Notes: generated from the letters alone by a model not told the origin. DNA of 64,000 nucleotides from Hahella sp. HN01 (GCF_018986435.1 NZ_JAHMIN010000001.1:252858-316857), one strand, 5' to 3'; positions 41,201 through 52,524 are shown, counted from the stretch's first letter. Translations and numbers: made by a program.

Positions 41201-42171
41201 CAATCCAGCCCAAGATCATAGGCGGTGACCTTCCAGCCGCCTTGTTCAGTCAGCGCGGCGTTGAATCGCGCCCTGATATTCTGCAGAGGCGCCAGGGTGG
41301 TTTGCTCATCCGCCCAAGCTAATCGGGGGATATCCAGATCCCCAGTCATATCGATGAGGCGATTGTCTTCCAGCGTCAGCCAAAGAGCCCCTGACGCTTC
41401 GATATCCGTAGCCTGTACGCCATGTTCGGAAATCAGATTTAACAGGGGATCCAACGCCTCCCCCCTACGCCAGCTCAGGTAAGCTTCGCCATTCAGCTTC
41501 CCCGAGTTAAGCAAGTCATGCGCATAACCGGAAAACAGCCCCAGATCCGCATGATCCTGCGCCCGTAAAATTCGGCCCGAGGCAGCCACGTCATTTTCCT
41601 CGACTTGAATTGTCAGCACCGGAATCAACCAACCCGCCACCTGGCTGTCGCGGTAACGCCAGTGCAAACGGATTTCTCGAAACTCCAGCACCGGCGAAGC
41701 CATATAATCCGCCAGTCGCCGCCAATCCAGGGCCCCGCCACTATTTGCTTTCTGATCTAGCCCCGGGAGTCTCCAGCCGCCGCTCAGACTTTGCTCCAGG
41801 TTAACGGAGACATCCCCGATTTCCACTCGACTCAAAGCCAGCTTCATCGAGAACAGTGATTTGACCATATCAGGCTGCACAACGAGGGAATCCAGCGTCA
41901 TTGCGCTGTCGACTTTATTGAGGTCGGTTAGGGTCACGTTTTTGAGGGTAATAACGGGGTCGAAGCCGTCCCAGCTTCCTTCCAGCGCCTCCATTCTGAC
42001 TGTTGCGCCCAGGGAAGCGGACAGGCGCAATTCAAGATCGTCCTTGAACACTGACACGGCGTCGAAGAAGTTACGCCCGATAGAAAGGTAGGTGGCGACC
42101 AGGACCAGCAATGCGATAGCCACATACCATATCCATTGCGTGATCTTGATTAACACGGACTTTATGGTCAT
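38296..42171 (-). CDS. yhdP: YhdP family AsmA-like phospholipid transport protein
   Basis: A very large (1291-residue) periplasm-spanning protein with one N-terminal inner-membrane helix (about residues 12-30), followed by a long repetitive beta structure. The N-terminal YLSIGRNFFDAVSVFKDDLELRLSASLG and the C-terminal region with FSDLYRKGLAYDQIEGEARIEEGVMNFESP are AsmA/DUF3971 hallmarks. YhdP, TamB and YdbH form a set of bridges moving phospholipids to the outer membrane in E. coli. It is downstream of rng in a leftward unit. The neighbour tldD seen in other genomes is missing. Confidence 0.92.
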   Translation of the reverse strand: MTIKSVLIKITQWIWYVAIALLVLVATYLSIGRNFFDAVSVFKDDLELRLSASLGATVRMEALEGSWDGFDPVITLKNVTLTDLNKVDSAMTLDSLVVQPDMVKSLFSMKLALSRVEIGDVSVNLEQSLSGGWRLPGLDQKANSGGALDWRRLADYMASPVLEFREIRLHWRYRDSQVAGWLIPVLTIQVEENDVAASGRILRAQDHADLGLFSGYAHDLLNSGKLNGEAYLSWRRGEALDPLLNLISEHGVQATDIEASGALWLTLEDNRLIDMTGDLDIPRLAWADEQTTLAPLQNIRARFNAALTEQGGWKVTAYDLGLDWAGDNWRDARALLDIDTEGAVRMAMDNLNLGLLGRLSVAAGVLPENASRRLASYQPEGALRNIGFNLDANGQFEVLAQLDQVRVAAHGGAPGGAGIDGFLQVRNHGGKVIFKGAEMQLSFPELYHAGWTLTTGEGRVEWRGNDDYVYVFGNGLRLKEINGLRAELSGAFSILLPHDKTRELNLELAIGVENADARVASLLVPGHIIPQELNRWLRQAVKGGQVTTGGYFYSGVVGPLATATNHRSQMFFNLKDGRLHYADGWPELENFDARLAIIGGELSAIVGEGTIAGTRVRSVKVKRDGGEGPDSLLHISANIRPQKSDWDYWLKKSPIANVTAPVVEDWSVSGASSGVLDLTLDTVGVGAPRIDLKLKTAGLNLQSERNDLALTDLRGNLSFSTVDGIRATGMQGAIFGQPANLDVTTSNWSEQRKTLALKLASKIETSTLLDWLKIERKVPLSGQLPYRLALDLDHTDKSRFRLRLDSELLGADIRAPAPFGKTIQDSFPLSVVRDWETEGSRENWSVSVKDLLKARFEVSEETVSRGALAFVTGDGAPEGLELPARGVNVSGQLSRLSVSEWRTYLQEFFGADMGDTPASAPDWLNRVSMQVGKLEVAGEWFSQVDVRLQRRSGGLDVSLDDGERLTGTLSIHDDASKPPFAKFRRLYISDSAATAVEKRMTPADVPLAQVDIEDLRLGGRQLGSWAWVTQPREDGVVFSNMFGRLAGATVTARLSWLMDPQTGHQTSILTGDLKGANFDRFYENLAEEAPLTAEDYSFNTGIVWQGGPTEFQWKDVTGQISFKMSNGVFREASNSANIFRVFGILNTDSITRRLRLDFSDLYRKGLAYDQIEGEARIEEGVMNFESPLAIQTLSSGFKITGKTSLVDDTLDMQMVVVLPVTKNLPLAAVLVGAPQVGGALFLIDKLLGDPLSRMTSATYKIKGTLENPEVSLQQIFDNTSGGSASQRRRAD

Positions 42172-42283
42172 GACTGAATCGGGCCGCCGGCGGTATACGT
42201 CTATGCTTAATGAGTCGGCGCCAGCGACAAAAACTCAGATTCGCCGCCGGCCGGTAATATCTACGGAAAGTGTGCGCTGCAAT

Positions 42284-43768
42284 CTATTGCAGAACAACAT
42301 CAAACTGCTCCTGGGTATACATCACCTCCACCTGAAAACGGATACGCTTGCCGATGAAAGTTTCCAGATCGGCGACGCTGTCGGACTGTTCATCCAGCAA
42401 CAGATCCACCACAGCTTGCGCCGCCAACACCAGATAACCCTGCGCGTCATAGGTGCGGTTAATGCGCAAAATCTCACGAAAGATTTCGTAGCATACGGTT
42501 TGCGCCGTTTTGACCGTACCGCGGCCGTCACAGGCGGGACAGGGCTCACACAGCATCTGCCCCAGACTTTCGGTGGTGCGCTTGCGAGTCATTTCCACCA
42601 ACCCCAGCTCGCTCACGCAGCTGATTTTGGTTTTGGCGTGGTCACGCTCCAGCATTTTTTCCAACATACGCAACACCTGACGCTTATGCTCCTCGTCCTC
42701 CATATCAATGAAGTCGATAATGATAATACCGCCCAGGTTTCGTAACCGCAGCTGTCGCGCAATGGCGCGCGCCGCCTCCAAGTTGGTTTTAAAGATGGTT
42801 TCTTCGAGGTTGCGATGACCAACAAAGGCCCCCGTATTGACGTCGATGGTCGTCATCGCTTCGGTCTGGTCGATAATCAGGTAGCCGCCAGACTTCAATT
42901 GCACCTTGCGACTCAGCGCTTTCTGCAGTTCATCTTCAACGCTGTACAAATCAAAAATCGGCCGCTCGCCGGGATAGTACTCCAGCTTATTGCGAATCTC
43001 AGAGACGAATTCATCAACAAACTTCAGCGCCTTATGGAAGCTTTCCCTGGAATCGATGCGTATTTTTTCAGTATAGGGGCGAACAAGATCGCGCAGAGTA
43101 CGGATGTAGAGGGGCAGATCTTCATATATTGGCCCGGGAGCTGGCGAAGTTTTGATCTTCTCCCGTAAAGACAACCAAAGCTTTTGCAGGAACAGGATAT
43201 CGGATTTCAACTCTTCCGAACCAACGCCCTCAGCGGCCGTGCGGATGATAAAACCAGCGCCATCAGCGGAACTAGCGTCTTCTGTGGTCACGCAAAGTTG
43301 AATGAGCTCCTTGAGGCGGTCACGCTCAGCGTCGTCTTCTATGCGTTGGGATATTCCGATGTGGTTGTTATCGGGCATATAAACCAGATAACGAGATGGT
43401 ATTGATAACTGGGTGGTAAGACGCGCGCCCTTGGCTCCGATTGGATCTTTGGTGACTTGCACGACCAGAGACTGACCTTCCCGCAGCAAAGAGCTGATAT
43501 CGGGATGCTTATTGCCGCCGTTGCGATCTTCTCCGGGGTTCACAGTGGTGACGTCCGAAGCATGAATGAAAGCCGCGCGCTCCAATCCGATATCAATAAA
43601 CGCCGCTTCCATGCCAGGCAATACTCGGATGACTTTGCCTTTATAGATATTGCCGACAATGCCACGCCGCTGACTTCTTTCGATATAAACTTCCTGCAGC
43701 ATGCCGTTCTCGACGACAGCGACGCGAGTTTCCACCGGAGTCACGTTGATTAAGATTTCTTCACTCAT
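42284..43768 (-). CDS. rng: Ribonuclease G
   Basis: A 494-residue endoribonuclease of the RNase E/G family, which matures the 16S rRNA 5' end and decays mRNAs. The S1 domain lies near residues 35-125, the catalytic site includes MTTIDVNTGAFVG and IIIDFIDMED, and the zinc-link motif CEPCPACDGRG is intact. Start and stop abut maf (four-base gap) in the mre-maf-rng order typical of the group. Confidence 0.95.
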   Translation of the reverse strand: MSEEILINVTPVETRVAVVENGMLQEVYIERSQRRGIVGNIYKGKVIRVLPGMEAAFIDIGLERAAFIHASDVTTVNPGEDRNGGNKHPDISSLLREGQSLVVQVTKDPIGAKGARLTTQLSIPSRYLVYMPDNNHIGISQRIEDDAERDRLKELIQLCVTTEDASSADGAGFIIRTAAEGVGSEELKSDILFLQKLWLSLREKIKTSPAPGPIYEDLPLYIRTLRDLVRPYTEKIRIDSRESFHKALKFVDEFVSEIRNKLEYYPGERPIFDLYSVEDELQKALSRKVQLKSGGYLIIDQTEAMTTIDVNTGAFVGHRNLEETIFKTNLEAARAIARQLRLRNLGGIIIIDFIDMEDEEHKRQVLRMLEKMLERDHAKTKISCVSELGLVEMTRKRTTESLGQMLCEPCPACDGRGTVKTAQTVCYEIFREILRINRTYDAQGYLVLAAQAVVDLLLDEQSDSVADLETFIGKRIRFQVEVMYTQEQFDVVLQ

Positions 43769-43772
43769 GCAG

Positions 43773-44378
43773 TTAGTCCGACCAGATCTTGATTCCGAAT
43801 TCCTTTAACAGCACGACGGTCTCGCAAAGAGGCAACCCAACAATGGATGAATAGCTGCCTTCCACGCGCTCCACGAAACTCCCGGCCACCCCCTGAATGC
43901 CGTATGCGCCCGCTTTGTCGGCTGGCTCACCGGAATCCCAATAGCGCTGAATTTCCTGCTCGGACAACTCTCGAAATCGCACCCGACTCAAAGTCGTCGT
44001 CACCTTGCAACCTTCCTCCGCGACCAAGGCCACGGAGGTCAGCACCTCATGCCATGTCCCTGACAGCCTGCGCAGCATGGCCTGTGCGTCTTCAAAATCA
44101 ACCGGTTTGCCGAGAATATCTCCTCCCGCCACAACCGTGGTGTCAGCGCCCAACACCACTATATCCTGTTGATCTTTACGCGCTTCAAATACTGTTTTCG
44201 CCTTCTCTCTGGCGAGGCGCTCCACATAATCCGCCGCTGCTTCAGAAGGCAGAACGCTTTCATCAATATCCGCACTGGCGATAGAAAACTCACACCCCAG
44301 CCCGGCGATCATTTCACGCCGACGCGGAGATCCCGACGCCAGCACAAGGCGCCGCCCACCAGGGTTACCGTCAAACAT
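43773..44378 (-). CDS. maf: Maf family nucleoside-triphosphate pyrophosphatase
   Basis: A 201-residue house-cleaning pyrophosphatase. The N-terminal LVLASGSPRRREMIAGLG motif and the VLGADTTVV block with its catalytic Asp are diagnostic. The subgroup (YhdE type, acting on dTTP, UTP and modified pyrimidine nucleotides) is inferred from position beside rng and mreD. It overlaps the mreD end by eight bases. Confidence 0.93.
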   Translation of the reverse strand: MFDGNPGGRRLVLASGSPRRREMIAGLGCEFSIASADIDESVLPSEAAADYVERLAREKAKTVFEARKDQQDIVVLGADTTVVAGGDILGKPVDFEDAQAMLRRLSGTWHEVLTSVALVAEEGCKVTTTLSRVRFRELSEQEIQRYWDSGEPADKAGAYGIQGVAGSFVERVEGSYSSIVGLPLCETVVLLKEFGIKIWSD

Positions 44379-44844
44379 TTTCCAGTTTTTCCATTAGTAG
44401 CGAAAACAGCGGCCACAGCAGCGCAGAACTCAGAGCGCCCAATAAATACGCCATATCCGTCGCAGGCTGGGCGAGCATGCCATTAATCCAGCGAAACAGC
44501 ATCAGCACAATGCCGACGATGATGAACACAACAAAAGACTGTTGAATCAAAGGGAACATTTGCAGTCGTTGCAACATCTTCAGCACCAGATAAGCCTGTA
44601 GCGCCAACGCCAGGGCATGCACTCCCAGTGTGCTTCCCATCAAGACATCCCACAACAGCCCCACACACCATCCGACCAGAATGCCGCAGGCGCCGGGATG
44701 CTTCAACGTCCAGTAAAACATCACCATACATATGGACTCGGGCCTAAAATAAGCAGCGTAACCACCCAGGGGAATCAGACTGACGCAAAACGCCAGGAAC
44801 AGGGTGAATACGAACAAGACTGGGCGAAACTCATCTCTGGGCAT
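44371..44844 (-). CDS. mreD: Rod shape-determining protein MreD
   Basis: A 157-residue inner-membrane protein with about five hydrophobic helices, a member of the elongasome that links MreB and MreC to peptidoglycan synthesis. It has the characteristic PESICMVMFYWTLKHPGACGILVGWCVGLLWDVLMGSTLG core. It lies five bases after mreC and overlaps maf. Confidence 0.92.
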   Translation of the reverse strand: MPRDEFRPVLFVFTLFLAFCVSLIPLGGYAAYFRPESICMVMFYWTLKHPGACGILVGWCVGLLWDVLMGSTLGVHALALALQAYLVLKMLQRLQMFPLIQQSFVVFIIVGIVLMLFRWINGMLAQPATDMAYLLGALSSALLWPLFSLLMEKLENV

Positions 44845-44849
44845 AAGGC

Positions 44850-45725
44850 CTACTGAGTTTCTTCAGGCGAAGGTTCGTCGGAAACCCTGTCTCCCACCTC
44901 CGACGATTTCTTCTTGAATACTAACAAAACGTGTCTGCTGCGGTTTAATTCGGATAACGGATGCGCTTCGATTCGCGCAAAGGGTTCGCCCGGGTCATGC
45001 ACCACCGCAGTCACTTTCGCAACGGGGTAGCCTGCCGGGAATTTTCCGCCCAAACCGGAACTCACCAACAAGTCGCCAGCAACAATATCAGCTGTATCGG
45101 GAACGTTTATCAGTTGTAGCCGGTCCAATACGCCGGAGCCGACGAGAATGCCGCGCACGCCGTTGCGATTAACCTGAATCGGCACGGCATGATTGCTATC
45201 GGAAATCAGAAGAACACGGGAGGTCAACGGCGACACTTGCGTCACCTGCCCCATTAACCCCTGCGAATCGAGCATGGGCTGCCCGACATAAACGCCATCG
45301 TCAGAACCTTTGTTGACGACCACCTCATGCATGTAAGGATCAGGGTTGATGCCGATGATCTCAGACACCAGCACAGAATCATCCACCACAGACGAAGCAT
45401 TCAGCAATTCACGCAGACGATTAACTTCCGCAGTCAAAGACGCAAGACGCTGCGACTTTGCCTCAAGTATCAAAAGCCTGTTGCGTAGCGCGTCATTTTC
45501 CTGCTGTAAATCGCGGCGCGATTTAACCGCATCTTCAGTCCAGTCGACCACGTCGGAAGGAGCGCTGACAACCCATTGCACGGGGGCGACGAGAGTCGCC
45601 AGCGTTTCGCGTAACGAAGATAAGAGATTGAGGTGATAATCCGCAAATCCGATGGCGATGGAGAGCACAGCCACCAATATCATTCGTGCGCCTAAAAATG
45701 GGCCTTCAACGAAGATATTTTTAAT
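44850..45725 (-). CDS. mreC: Rod shape-determining protein MreC, probable AUU start
   Basis: A periplasmic scaffold protein of the elongasome with one N-terminal anchor, a coiled coil (about residues 70-115) and two beta domains (DPYMHEVVVNKGSDDGVYVGQP; VLLISDSNHAVPIQVNR). The first ATG (45683) gives 277 residues and begins inside the anchor. The frame continues 14 codons upstream as KNIFVEGPFLGAR, aligning with the E. coli start KPIFSRGPSLQIR. In this extension the only start-like codon is ATT at 45725, with GGGGAG eight bases upstream; no ATG, GTG, TTG or CTG lies between it and the in-frame TAG near 45768. I therefore call AUU initiation (291 residues). The ATG form is the alternative. Confidence 0.85.
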   Translation of the reverse strand: MKNIFVEGPFLGARMILVAVLSIAIGFADYHLNLLSSLRETLATLVAPVQWVVSAPSDVVDWTEDAVKSRRDLQQENDALRNRLLILEAKSQRLASLTAEVNRLRELLNASSVVDDSVLVSEIIGINPDPYMHEVVVNKGSDDGVYVGQPMLDSQGLMGQVTQVSPLTSRVLLISDSNHAVPIQVNRNGVRGILVGSGVLDRLQLINVPDTADIVAGDLLVSSGLGGKFPAGYPVAKVTAVVHDPGEPFARIEAHPLSELNRSRHVLLVFKKKSSEVGDRVSDEPSPEETQ

Positions 45726-45826
45726 GTCGCAATCTCCCCAACAGTCCGGAAAGGTATTTATCTACAAACACAGAAAGCTACCATAAAACATGGCGAAAAC
45801 AAGTGGTCAACTCCGTTAAAGAGTTG

Positions 45827-47195
<1,369 letters not shown>

Positions 47196-47483
47196 GTGAC
47201 TATCCAGTCGAAACAGTTGGAGACCATCGCCAAGCTAGCGAGATTGGAAACGCCCGGCGACCAAGTGGCGAAACTGACCCGCGATCTGGGACAGATTCTG
47301 GACTTCGTCGAACAGATGCAGAAAGTGGACACCAGCGCTGTAGAGCCTCTGTCCAACCCGCTGGAAATGACTCAGCGACTGCGTAAAGACGAAGTAACGG
47401 AAAGCAATCAGCGTGAAAAGTTTCAGGCCATCGCGCCAGCCACCGAAAATGGCTTGTATCTGGTTCCCAAAGTCATCGATTAA
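47196..47483 (+). CDS. gatC: Glutamyl/aspartyl-tRNA amidotransferase subunit C
   Basis: A 95-residue subunit that stabilises the GatCAB complex, which amidates mischarged Glu-tRNA(Gln) and/or Asp-tRNA(Asn). The start is GTG at 47196, with AGGAG eight bases upstream; the upstream ATG of the open frame is not family-like. Landmarks are the ETIAKLARLE helix and the region VEPLSNPLEMTQRLRKDEV. Confidence 0.92.
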   Translation: MTIQSKQLETIAKLARLETPGDQVAKLTRDLGQILDFVEQMQKVDTSAVEPLSNPLEMTQRLRKDEVTESNQREKFQAIAPATENGLYLVPKVID

Positions 47484-47557
47484 AACGACTGGAACGCCCG
47501 CCTCCCCAAGAACTTATTGCGAACGCCGTGCCGGCTATAGAAAAGTAAGAGATACGC

Positions 47558-49012
47558 ATGTTGCCACATACTATTAGCGAGATCATAAGCGGACTCCGGG
47601 ATAAGCAGTTTTCATCCCGTGAAATCACCCAGGATTACCTGACCAGAATCAAACGCCTCAATCCAGAATTGAATTGCTTCATCACCATTACTGAAGATCT
47701 GGCTCTCTCTCAGGCGGAACAAGCCGACGCTCGCCGCAATGCAGGAGAAGCCTCTATTCTGAATGGCGTACCTCTCGCGCACAAAGACGTCTTCTGCACA
47801 GAAGGCGTGACGACGACATGCGGCTCCAGAATGCTGGAAAAGTTTGTTCCGCCTTACGAGTCCACTGTCACCCGCAAGTTTATGGAGGCAGGCGCTGTCA
47901 CATTGGGCAAGACCAACATGGACGAGTTCGCCATGGGCTCATCCAATGAGAACAGCTACTTTGGCCCGGTACGCAACCCTTGGGACACAGAGCGCGCTCC
48001 CGGCGGCTCTTCAGGCGGCTCCGCAGCAGCGGTTGCGGCCGGACTTTGCGCGGCGGCAACCGGTACGGACACAGGCGGATCGATTCGTCAGCCTGCCGCA
48101 TTTTGCGGCCTGACCGGACTCAAGCCAACTTACGGACGCGTATCTCGCCTAGGCATGGTGGCTTTCGCATCGAGCCTGGATCAGGGCGGTCCTTTCGCCC
48201 GCACGGCGGAAGATGCGGCGCTGCTAATGAACGTCATGGCCGGACACGACCCCATGGACTCCACCAGCGCCCAGAACCCCACTGAAGATTACACTTCAGC
48301 GCTGGCGCAACCGCTGACTGGCTTCACTATCGGCTTGCCAAAAGAATACTTCAGCAGCCAGCTCAACGCCGAGCTTGAAAAAGCGTTGCAGGAAGCAATA
48401 AAAGTGTATGAGTCGCTGGGCGCTTCCTTTAAAGAGGTCTCCCTGCCCCATACAGAGCTGTCCGTACCCGCTTACTACGTTATCGCCCCCGCGGAGTGCT
48501 CGACCAACCTGTCGCGCTTCGACGGCGTTCGCTACGGCCATCGCTGCGAGAACCCCAAAGACCTCGAAGACCTGTATCAACGTTCTCGATCCGAAGGTTT
48601 CGGGGACGAAGTAAAGCGCCGCATTTTAATCGGAACCTATGCACTGTCTGCAGGCTACTACGACGCCTATTATCGACAGGCGCAAAAAATCCGCCGCCTG
48701 ATCAAAAACGATTTCGTGTCCACGCTGAACGAAGTCGACGCGTTGTTATGCCCAACCACACCCGATGTCGCCTTCAAACTGGGCGAGAAAACGTCAGACC
48801 CCGTACAGATGTATCTTGAGGACATCTTTACTATCCCCGCCAGCTTGGCTGGTCTGCCTGCGCTTGGATTGCCTTGCGGCTTCAAGGGCGGCCTGCCTGT
48901 TGGAATGCAGTTGATCGGCAACTACTTTACTGAAGCCCGGTTATTGAACCTGGGCCATCAATATCAGTTGAACACTGACTGGCATAAACGCAGTCCGGCC
49001 CTGGGCGAATAA
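47558..49012 (+). CDS. gatA: Glutamyl/aspartyl-tRNA amidotransferase subunit A
   Basis: A 484-residue amidase-signature glutaminase supplying ammonia to GatB. The Ser-cisSer-Lys triad is visible: Lys76 in LAHKDVF, the glycine/serine-rich [12 protein letters not shown] segment and the nucleophile Ser in [11 protein letters not shown]. It is 74 bases after gatC and 52 before gatB, forming one operon. Confidence 0.96.
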   Translation: MLPHTISEIISGLRDKQFSSREITQDYLTRIKRLNPELNCFITITEDLALSQAEQADARRNAGEASILNGVPLAHKDVFCTEGVTTTCGSRMLEKFVPPYESTVTRKFMEAGAVTLGKTNMDEFAMGSSNENSYFGPVRNPWDTERAPGGSSGGSAAAVAAGLCAAATGTDTGGSIRQPAAFCGLTGLKPTYGRVSRLGMVAFASSLDQGGPFARTAEDAALLMNVMAGHDPMDSTSAQNPTEDYTSALAQPLTGFTIGLPKEYFSSQLNAELEKALQEAIKVYESLGASFKEVSLPHTELSVPAYYVIAPAECSTNLSRFDGVRYGHRCENPKDLEDLYQRSRSEGFGDEVKRRILIGTYALSAGYYDAYYRQAQKIRRLIKNDFVSTLNEVDALLCPTTPDVAFKLGEKTSDPVQMYLEDIFTIPASLAGLPALGLPCGFKGGLPVGMQLIGNYFTEARLLNLGHQYQLNTDWHKRSPALGE

Positions 49013-49064
49013 GCCCACCCGCACTACATAAAGATTACGCAACCATTAGCGAAGAGGTCAAATC

Positions 49065-50507
49065 ATGGAATGGGAAGCGGTTATCGGGCTGGAAGTTCAT
49101 GTTCAGCTCGCCACCAAATCCAAAATATTCTCCGGCGCAGCCACTACCTTTGGCGCAGAGCCAAACACTCAGGCTTGCGCTGTAGATCTGGCCATGCCTG
49201 GCATGTTGCCAGTCATGAACGAAGAAGCAGTGCGTATGGCGGTGATGTTCGGCCTGGCCATCGGCGCCGAAATCAACACACGCTCGGTCTTCGACCGCAA
49301 AAACTATTTCTACCCTGATCTGCCCAAGGGTTATCAAATCAGCCAGCTGGATCACCCTACCGTCAAGCAAGGCAAACTGGACATCCAGCTTGAAAATGGC
49401 GAGAAGAAGACAATTAATATCACTCGCGCCCACTTGGAAGAAGACGCCGGAAAAAGTCTGCATGAAGATTTTCATGGCATGACAGGCATCGACTTGAACC
49501 GCGCCGGTACGCCCCTGCTGGAAATTGTGTCCGAGCCGGAACTGCGCAGCGCCAAAGAAGCCGTCGCGTACTTGAAGAAGCTGCACTCTATCGTTACCTA
49601 CCTGGGCATCTCCGACGGCGACATGTCCCAAGGGTCCATGCGCTGCGACTGCAACGTTTCCGTTCGCCCGAAAGGTCAGAAAGAGTTTGGCGTTCGCACC
49701 GAAATCAAAAACGTCAACTCCTTCCGTTTTGTCGAAAAGGCTATTCAAGGTGAAATTGAAAGGCAAATCGACTTAATAGAAGGCGGCCTTAAAGTCGAGC
49801 AAGAAACACGTCTATATGACGCCGACGATGACGACACCCGCCCCATGCGCAGCAAAGAATTCGCCAACGATTACCGTTACTTCCCCGACCCGGATCTGCT
49901 GCCGATTGAAATAGACGACGCCTATATTGAAGCGATCCGCAGCAAGCTTCCAGAGCTACCGGAACAAAAGCTGGCCCGCTTCTGTTCAGAGTACGGTTTG
50001 TCTGATTACGACGCTGGTGTGCTCGTCAGCTCCCGCGCGCAAGCGGACTACTTTGAAGTCGCAACAAGAATCGTCGGCGACGCCAAGCTGACAGCCAACT
50101 GGGTGATGGGAGAGCTAGCCAAACGCCTGAACCAGAATTCTCTGGATATATCTCAATCTCCCGTCCCGGCTGAAGGGCTTGGCAAGCTGCTGCTGCGCTT
50201 GAAAGACAACACTATCAACGGCAAAGCAGCTAAGGATGTGCTCGAGGCCATGTGGAATGGCGAAGGTGAGGCTGATGAGATTATTGAGAAGAAAGGCCTA
50301 AAGCAAGTTTCCGACACGGGCGCCATTGAAGCTATTGTTGATGAGGTCTTGGCGAATAACGCGGCTCAAGTCGAACAATATAAAGCCGCAGATGAAGCTA
50401 AACGCGGAAAATTGATCAGCTTCCTTGTCGGTCAGGCCATAAAAGCCTCCAAAGGCAAGGCCAACCCACAGCAAGTGAAGGCAATACTCGCCCAAAAGCT
50501 GAGCTAA
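49065..50507 (+). CDS. gatB: Glutamyl/aspartyl-tRNA amidotransferase subunit B
   Basis: A 480-residue kinase-transamidase subunit that phosphorylates the mischarged aminoacyl-tRNA and transfers ammonia to it. Landmarks are [28 protein letters not shown], the metal-site region [14 protein letters not shown], and the C-terminal YqeY-like helical tail. A strong terminator follows. Confidence 0.96.
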   Translation: MEWEAVIGLEVHVQLATKSKIFSGAATTFGAEPNTQACAVDLAMPGMLPVMNEEAVRMAVMFGLAIGAEINTRSVFDRKNYFYPDLPKGYQISQLDHPTVKQGKLDIQLENGEKKTINITRAHLEEDAGKSLHEDFHGMTGIDLNRAGTPLLEIVSEPELRSAKEAVAYLKKLHSIVTYLGISDGDMSQGSMRCDCNVSVRPKGQKEFGVRTEIKNVNSFRFVEKAIQGEIERQIDLIEGGLKVEQETRLYDADDDDTRPMRSKEFANDYRYFPDPDLLPIEIDDAYIEAIRSKLPELPEQKLARFCSEYGLSDYDAGVLVSSRAQADYFEVATRIVGDAKLTANWVMGELAKRLNQNSLDISQSPVPAEGLGKLLLRLKDNTINGKAAKDVLEAMWNGEGEADEIIEKKGLKQVSDTGAIEAIVDEVLANNAAQVEQYKAADEAKRGKLISFLVGQAIKASKGKANPQQVKAILAQKLS

Positions 50508-50514
50508 CCCCCAA

Positions 50515-50541
50515 AAAAAGAGCCCTAAACGGGCTCTTTTT
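50515..50541. terminator. Rho-independent terminator after gatB
   Basis: AAAAAGAGCCC, loop TAAAC, GGGCTCTTTTT. Flanking A- and T-runs make it usable by gatB and by the convergent rimO. Confidence 0.88.
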
Positions 50542-50562
50542 CATACTGGCTGCATGCGCTAG

Positions 50563-51882
50563 TTATACTGGACGCCCCCATAAGTCATACTCATCCGCAT
50601 CCTCTATCTCCACCGTAACCAGATCGCCCGGCTTCAGATGAGTTTGGTTGTCTAAAAACACTTGTCCGTCAATTTCCGGCGCATCCGCTTTGGAACGACA
50701 AACCGCTCCTTCTTCCACCACCTCATCCACGATCACGTCCATACGCTTGCCGATTTTCGCCTGCAAACGACTGGCGCTGATACGCTGCTGCACTTCCATA
50801 AAGCGCTCCCAGCGCTCTTGTTTGACCGCTTCTTCAACAGGATCAGGCAGCTCGTTCGCCGTCGCGCCTTCCACCGGAGAGTATTTGAAGCACCCAACAC
50901 GATCCAACTGCGCCTCTTCAAGAAAGTCGAGCAGTGCCTGAAAGTCTTCTTCGGTTTCTCCGGGAAAGCCGACTATAAAGGTGGAACGCAGGGTGATATC
51001 CGGACACTGCTCACGCCATTTGCCAATTCTGTGCAGCACTTTCTCTGCATGGGCTGGACGACGCATATTTTTCAACACAGCAGGAGAGGCGTGCTGAAAA
51101 GGAATATCCAGATAAGGAAGAATTTTGCCCTCCGCCATCATCGGAATAACGTCATCGACATGAGGGTAAGGATAAACGTAGTGCAGTCGCACCCAAACGC
51201 CCATGCGCCCGAGCTCATCACAAAGCTCCTTCATACGCGTCTTAACCGGACGCCCTTCCCAGAAGCCGGTACGGTATTTGGTGTCTACCCCGTAAGCACT
51301 GGTGTCCTGAGAGATCACCAACAACTCTTTGACGCCGTTTTTCACTAGACGTTGCGCCTCGCCCAGCACATCACCGATAGGACGGCTCACCAAATCACCG
51401 CGGAAGGACGGAATTATGCAAAACGTACAACGGTGGTTACAGCCTTCAGATATCTTCAGATAGGCATAATGCTTGGGCGTGAGCTTAACCCCAGTATCGG
51501 GCACAAGGTTGAGGAAGGGGTTGTATTCAGGCTTCGGAGCCACTTGATGCACTTGGTTCATCACTTCCGAATAAGCGTGCGGGCCGCTTACCGCCAGCAC
51601 CTTTGGATGCACTTCGCGGATCACATCTTCTTTGGCGCCAAGACACCCGGTCACGATAACTTTGCCGTTCTCACGCAACGCTTCGCCAATGGCGTCCAGG
51701 GACTCTTGCACAGCACTGTCGATGAAGCCGCAGGTGTTCACCAAAACGACATCCGCATCTTCATAGCTGGCCGATATCTCGTACCCCTCCGTACGCAGTT
51801 GCGTCAGAATACGCTCCGAGTCTACTGTGTTTTTGGGGCAGCCAAGGCTGACGAAACCCACTTTGCCGCTAGAAGAGGACAT
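50563..51882 (-). CDS. rimO: Ribosomal protein S12 methylthiotransferase RimO
   Basis: A 439-residue radical-SAM methylthiotransferase modifying an Asp of ribosomal protein S12. The N-terminal UPF0004 domain has the cluster cysteines ([24 protein letters not shown]). The radical-SAM motif [11 protein letters not shown] is near residue 150, and a TRAM domain ends the protein. The cysteine context distinguishes it from the MiaB homologue also present at 58516. Confidence 0.95.
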   Translation of the reverse strand: MSSSSGKVGFVSLGCPKNTVDSERILTQLRTEGYEISASYEDADVVLVNTCGFIDSAVQESLDAIGEALRENGKVIVTGCLGAKEDVIREVHPKVLAVSGPHAYSEVMNQVHQVAPKPEYNPFLNLVPDTGVKLTPKHYAYLKISEGCNHRCTFCIIPSFRGDLVSRPIGDVLGEAQRLVKNGVKELLVISQDTSAYGVDTKYRTGFWEGRPVKTRMKELCDELGRMGVWVRLHYVYPYPHVDDVIPMMAEGKILPYLDIPFQHASPAVLKNMRRPAHAEKVLHRIGKWREQCPDITLRSTFIVGFPGETEEDFQALLDFLEEAQLDRVGCFKYSPVEGATANELPDPVEEAVKQERWERFMEVQQRISASRLQAKIGKRMDVIVDEVVEEGAVCRSKADAPEIDGQVFLDNQTHLKPGDLVTVEIEDADEYDLWGRPV

Positions 51883-52119
51883 CTACCATCACCTGTCTAT
51901 TCAGAAAAAGGCCGCCATTCTACCTAAGCTCAGCTCGAGAAAATAGATCAAATATCGCTCAAACTTCGACCAGCAACATAGATTACACTCCGTAACAAAA
52001 TACCCACACTGTTACAAAAAAGTCGTGCTCTCTATGCCAAAAAGATTAATTTTAAATCAAATTCAATTTGGTACACTTAGCCTTCCATGTTGAATGTTAG
52101 TATCATTACTTAACCGACT

Positions 52120-52524
52120 ATGATTCAAAGCAGTCCAACCGTCATGCAAAGAAATCTGAGGCATCATCTGCGCATTCCAACGGATTTCGTCGCTCATATC
52201 ACCACACGCGACCAACGGGAATGCGACGCGGCCATCAACAACATTTCCAGAACGGGCCTCATGCTTGAGTGCGACCGCTGCATTCTGGAGACGTTGACGC
52301 CAAACGCCTTAAACTTCGCGCCATTACGGCCAGTCTGCATCAATATTCGCTTCACTCTGCCTCTGGGCAAGAAAGATGTTGTTGAAGTAGAGACAGAGAT
52401 GCTGGTCATTTACACTCGTCGACTGGCTCGCAACGCCTTCCACGTAGGCCTACAATTCAAAGAATTGACGCCAGAGCAAACCCACCAACTTGAGCAGTAT
52501 ATCGCCGAGAATAAGCTGCGTTAG
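52120..52524 (+). CDS. PilZ domain protein (predicted c-di-GMP receptor)
   Basis: A 134-residue single-domain PilZ protein. Both c-di-GMP contacts are present: RxxxR at Arg14-Arg18 (RHHLR) and NxSxxG at Asn41-Gly46 (NISRTG). Later segments (VCINIRFTLPLG, FHVGLQFKELTPEQ) complete the barrel. It should bind c-di-GMP and change a partner or process, often motility or exopolysaccharide; no partner gene adjoins it. The upstream 237 bases are AT-rich and shared with rimO. Confidence 0.85.
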   Translation: MIQSSPTVMQRNLRHHLRIPTDFVAHITTRDQRECDAAINNISRTGLMLECDRCILETLTPNALNFAPLRPVCINIRFTLPLGKKDVVEVETEMLVIYTRRLARNAFHVGLQFKELTPEQTHQLEQYIAENKLR

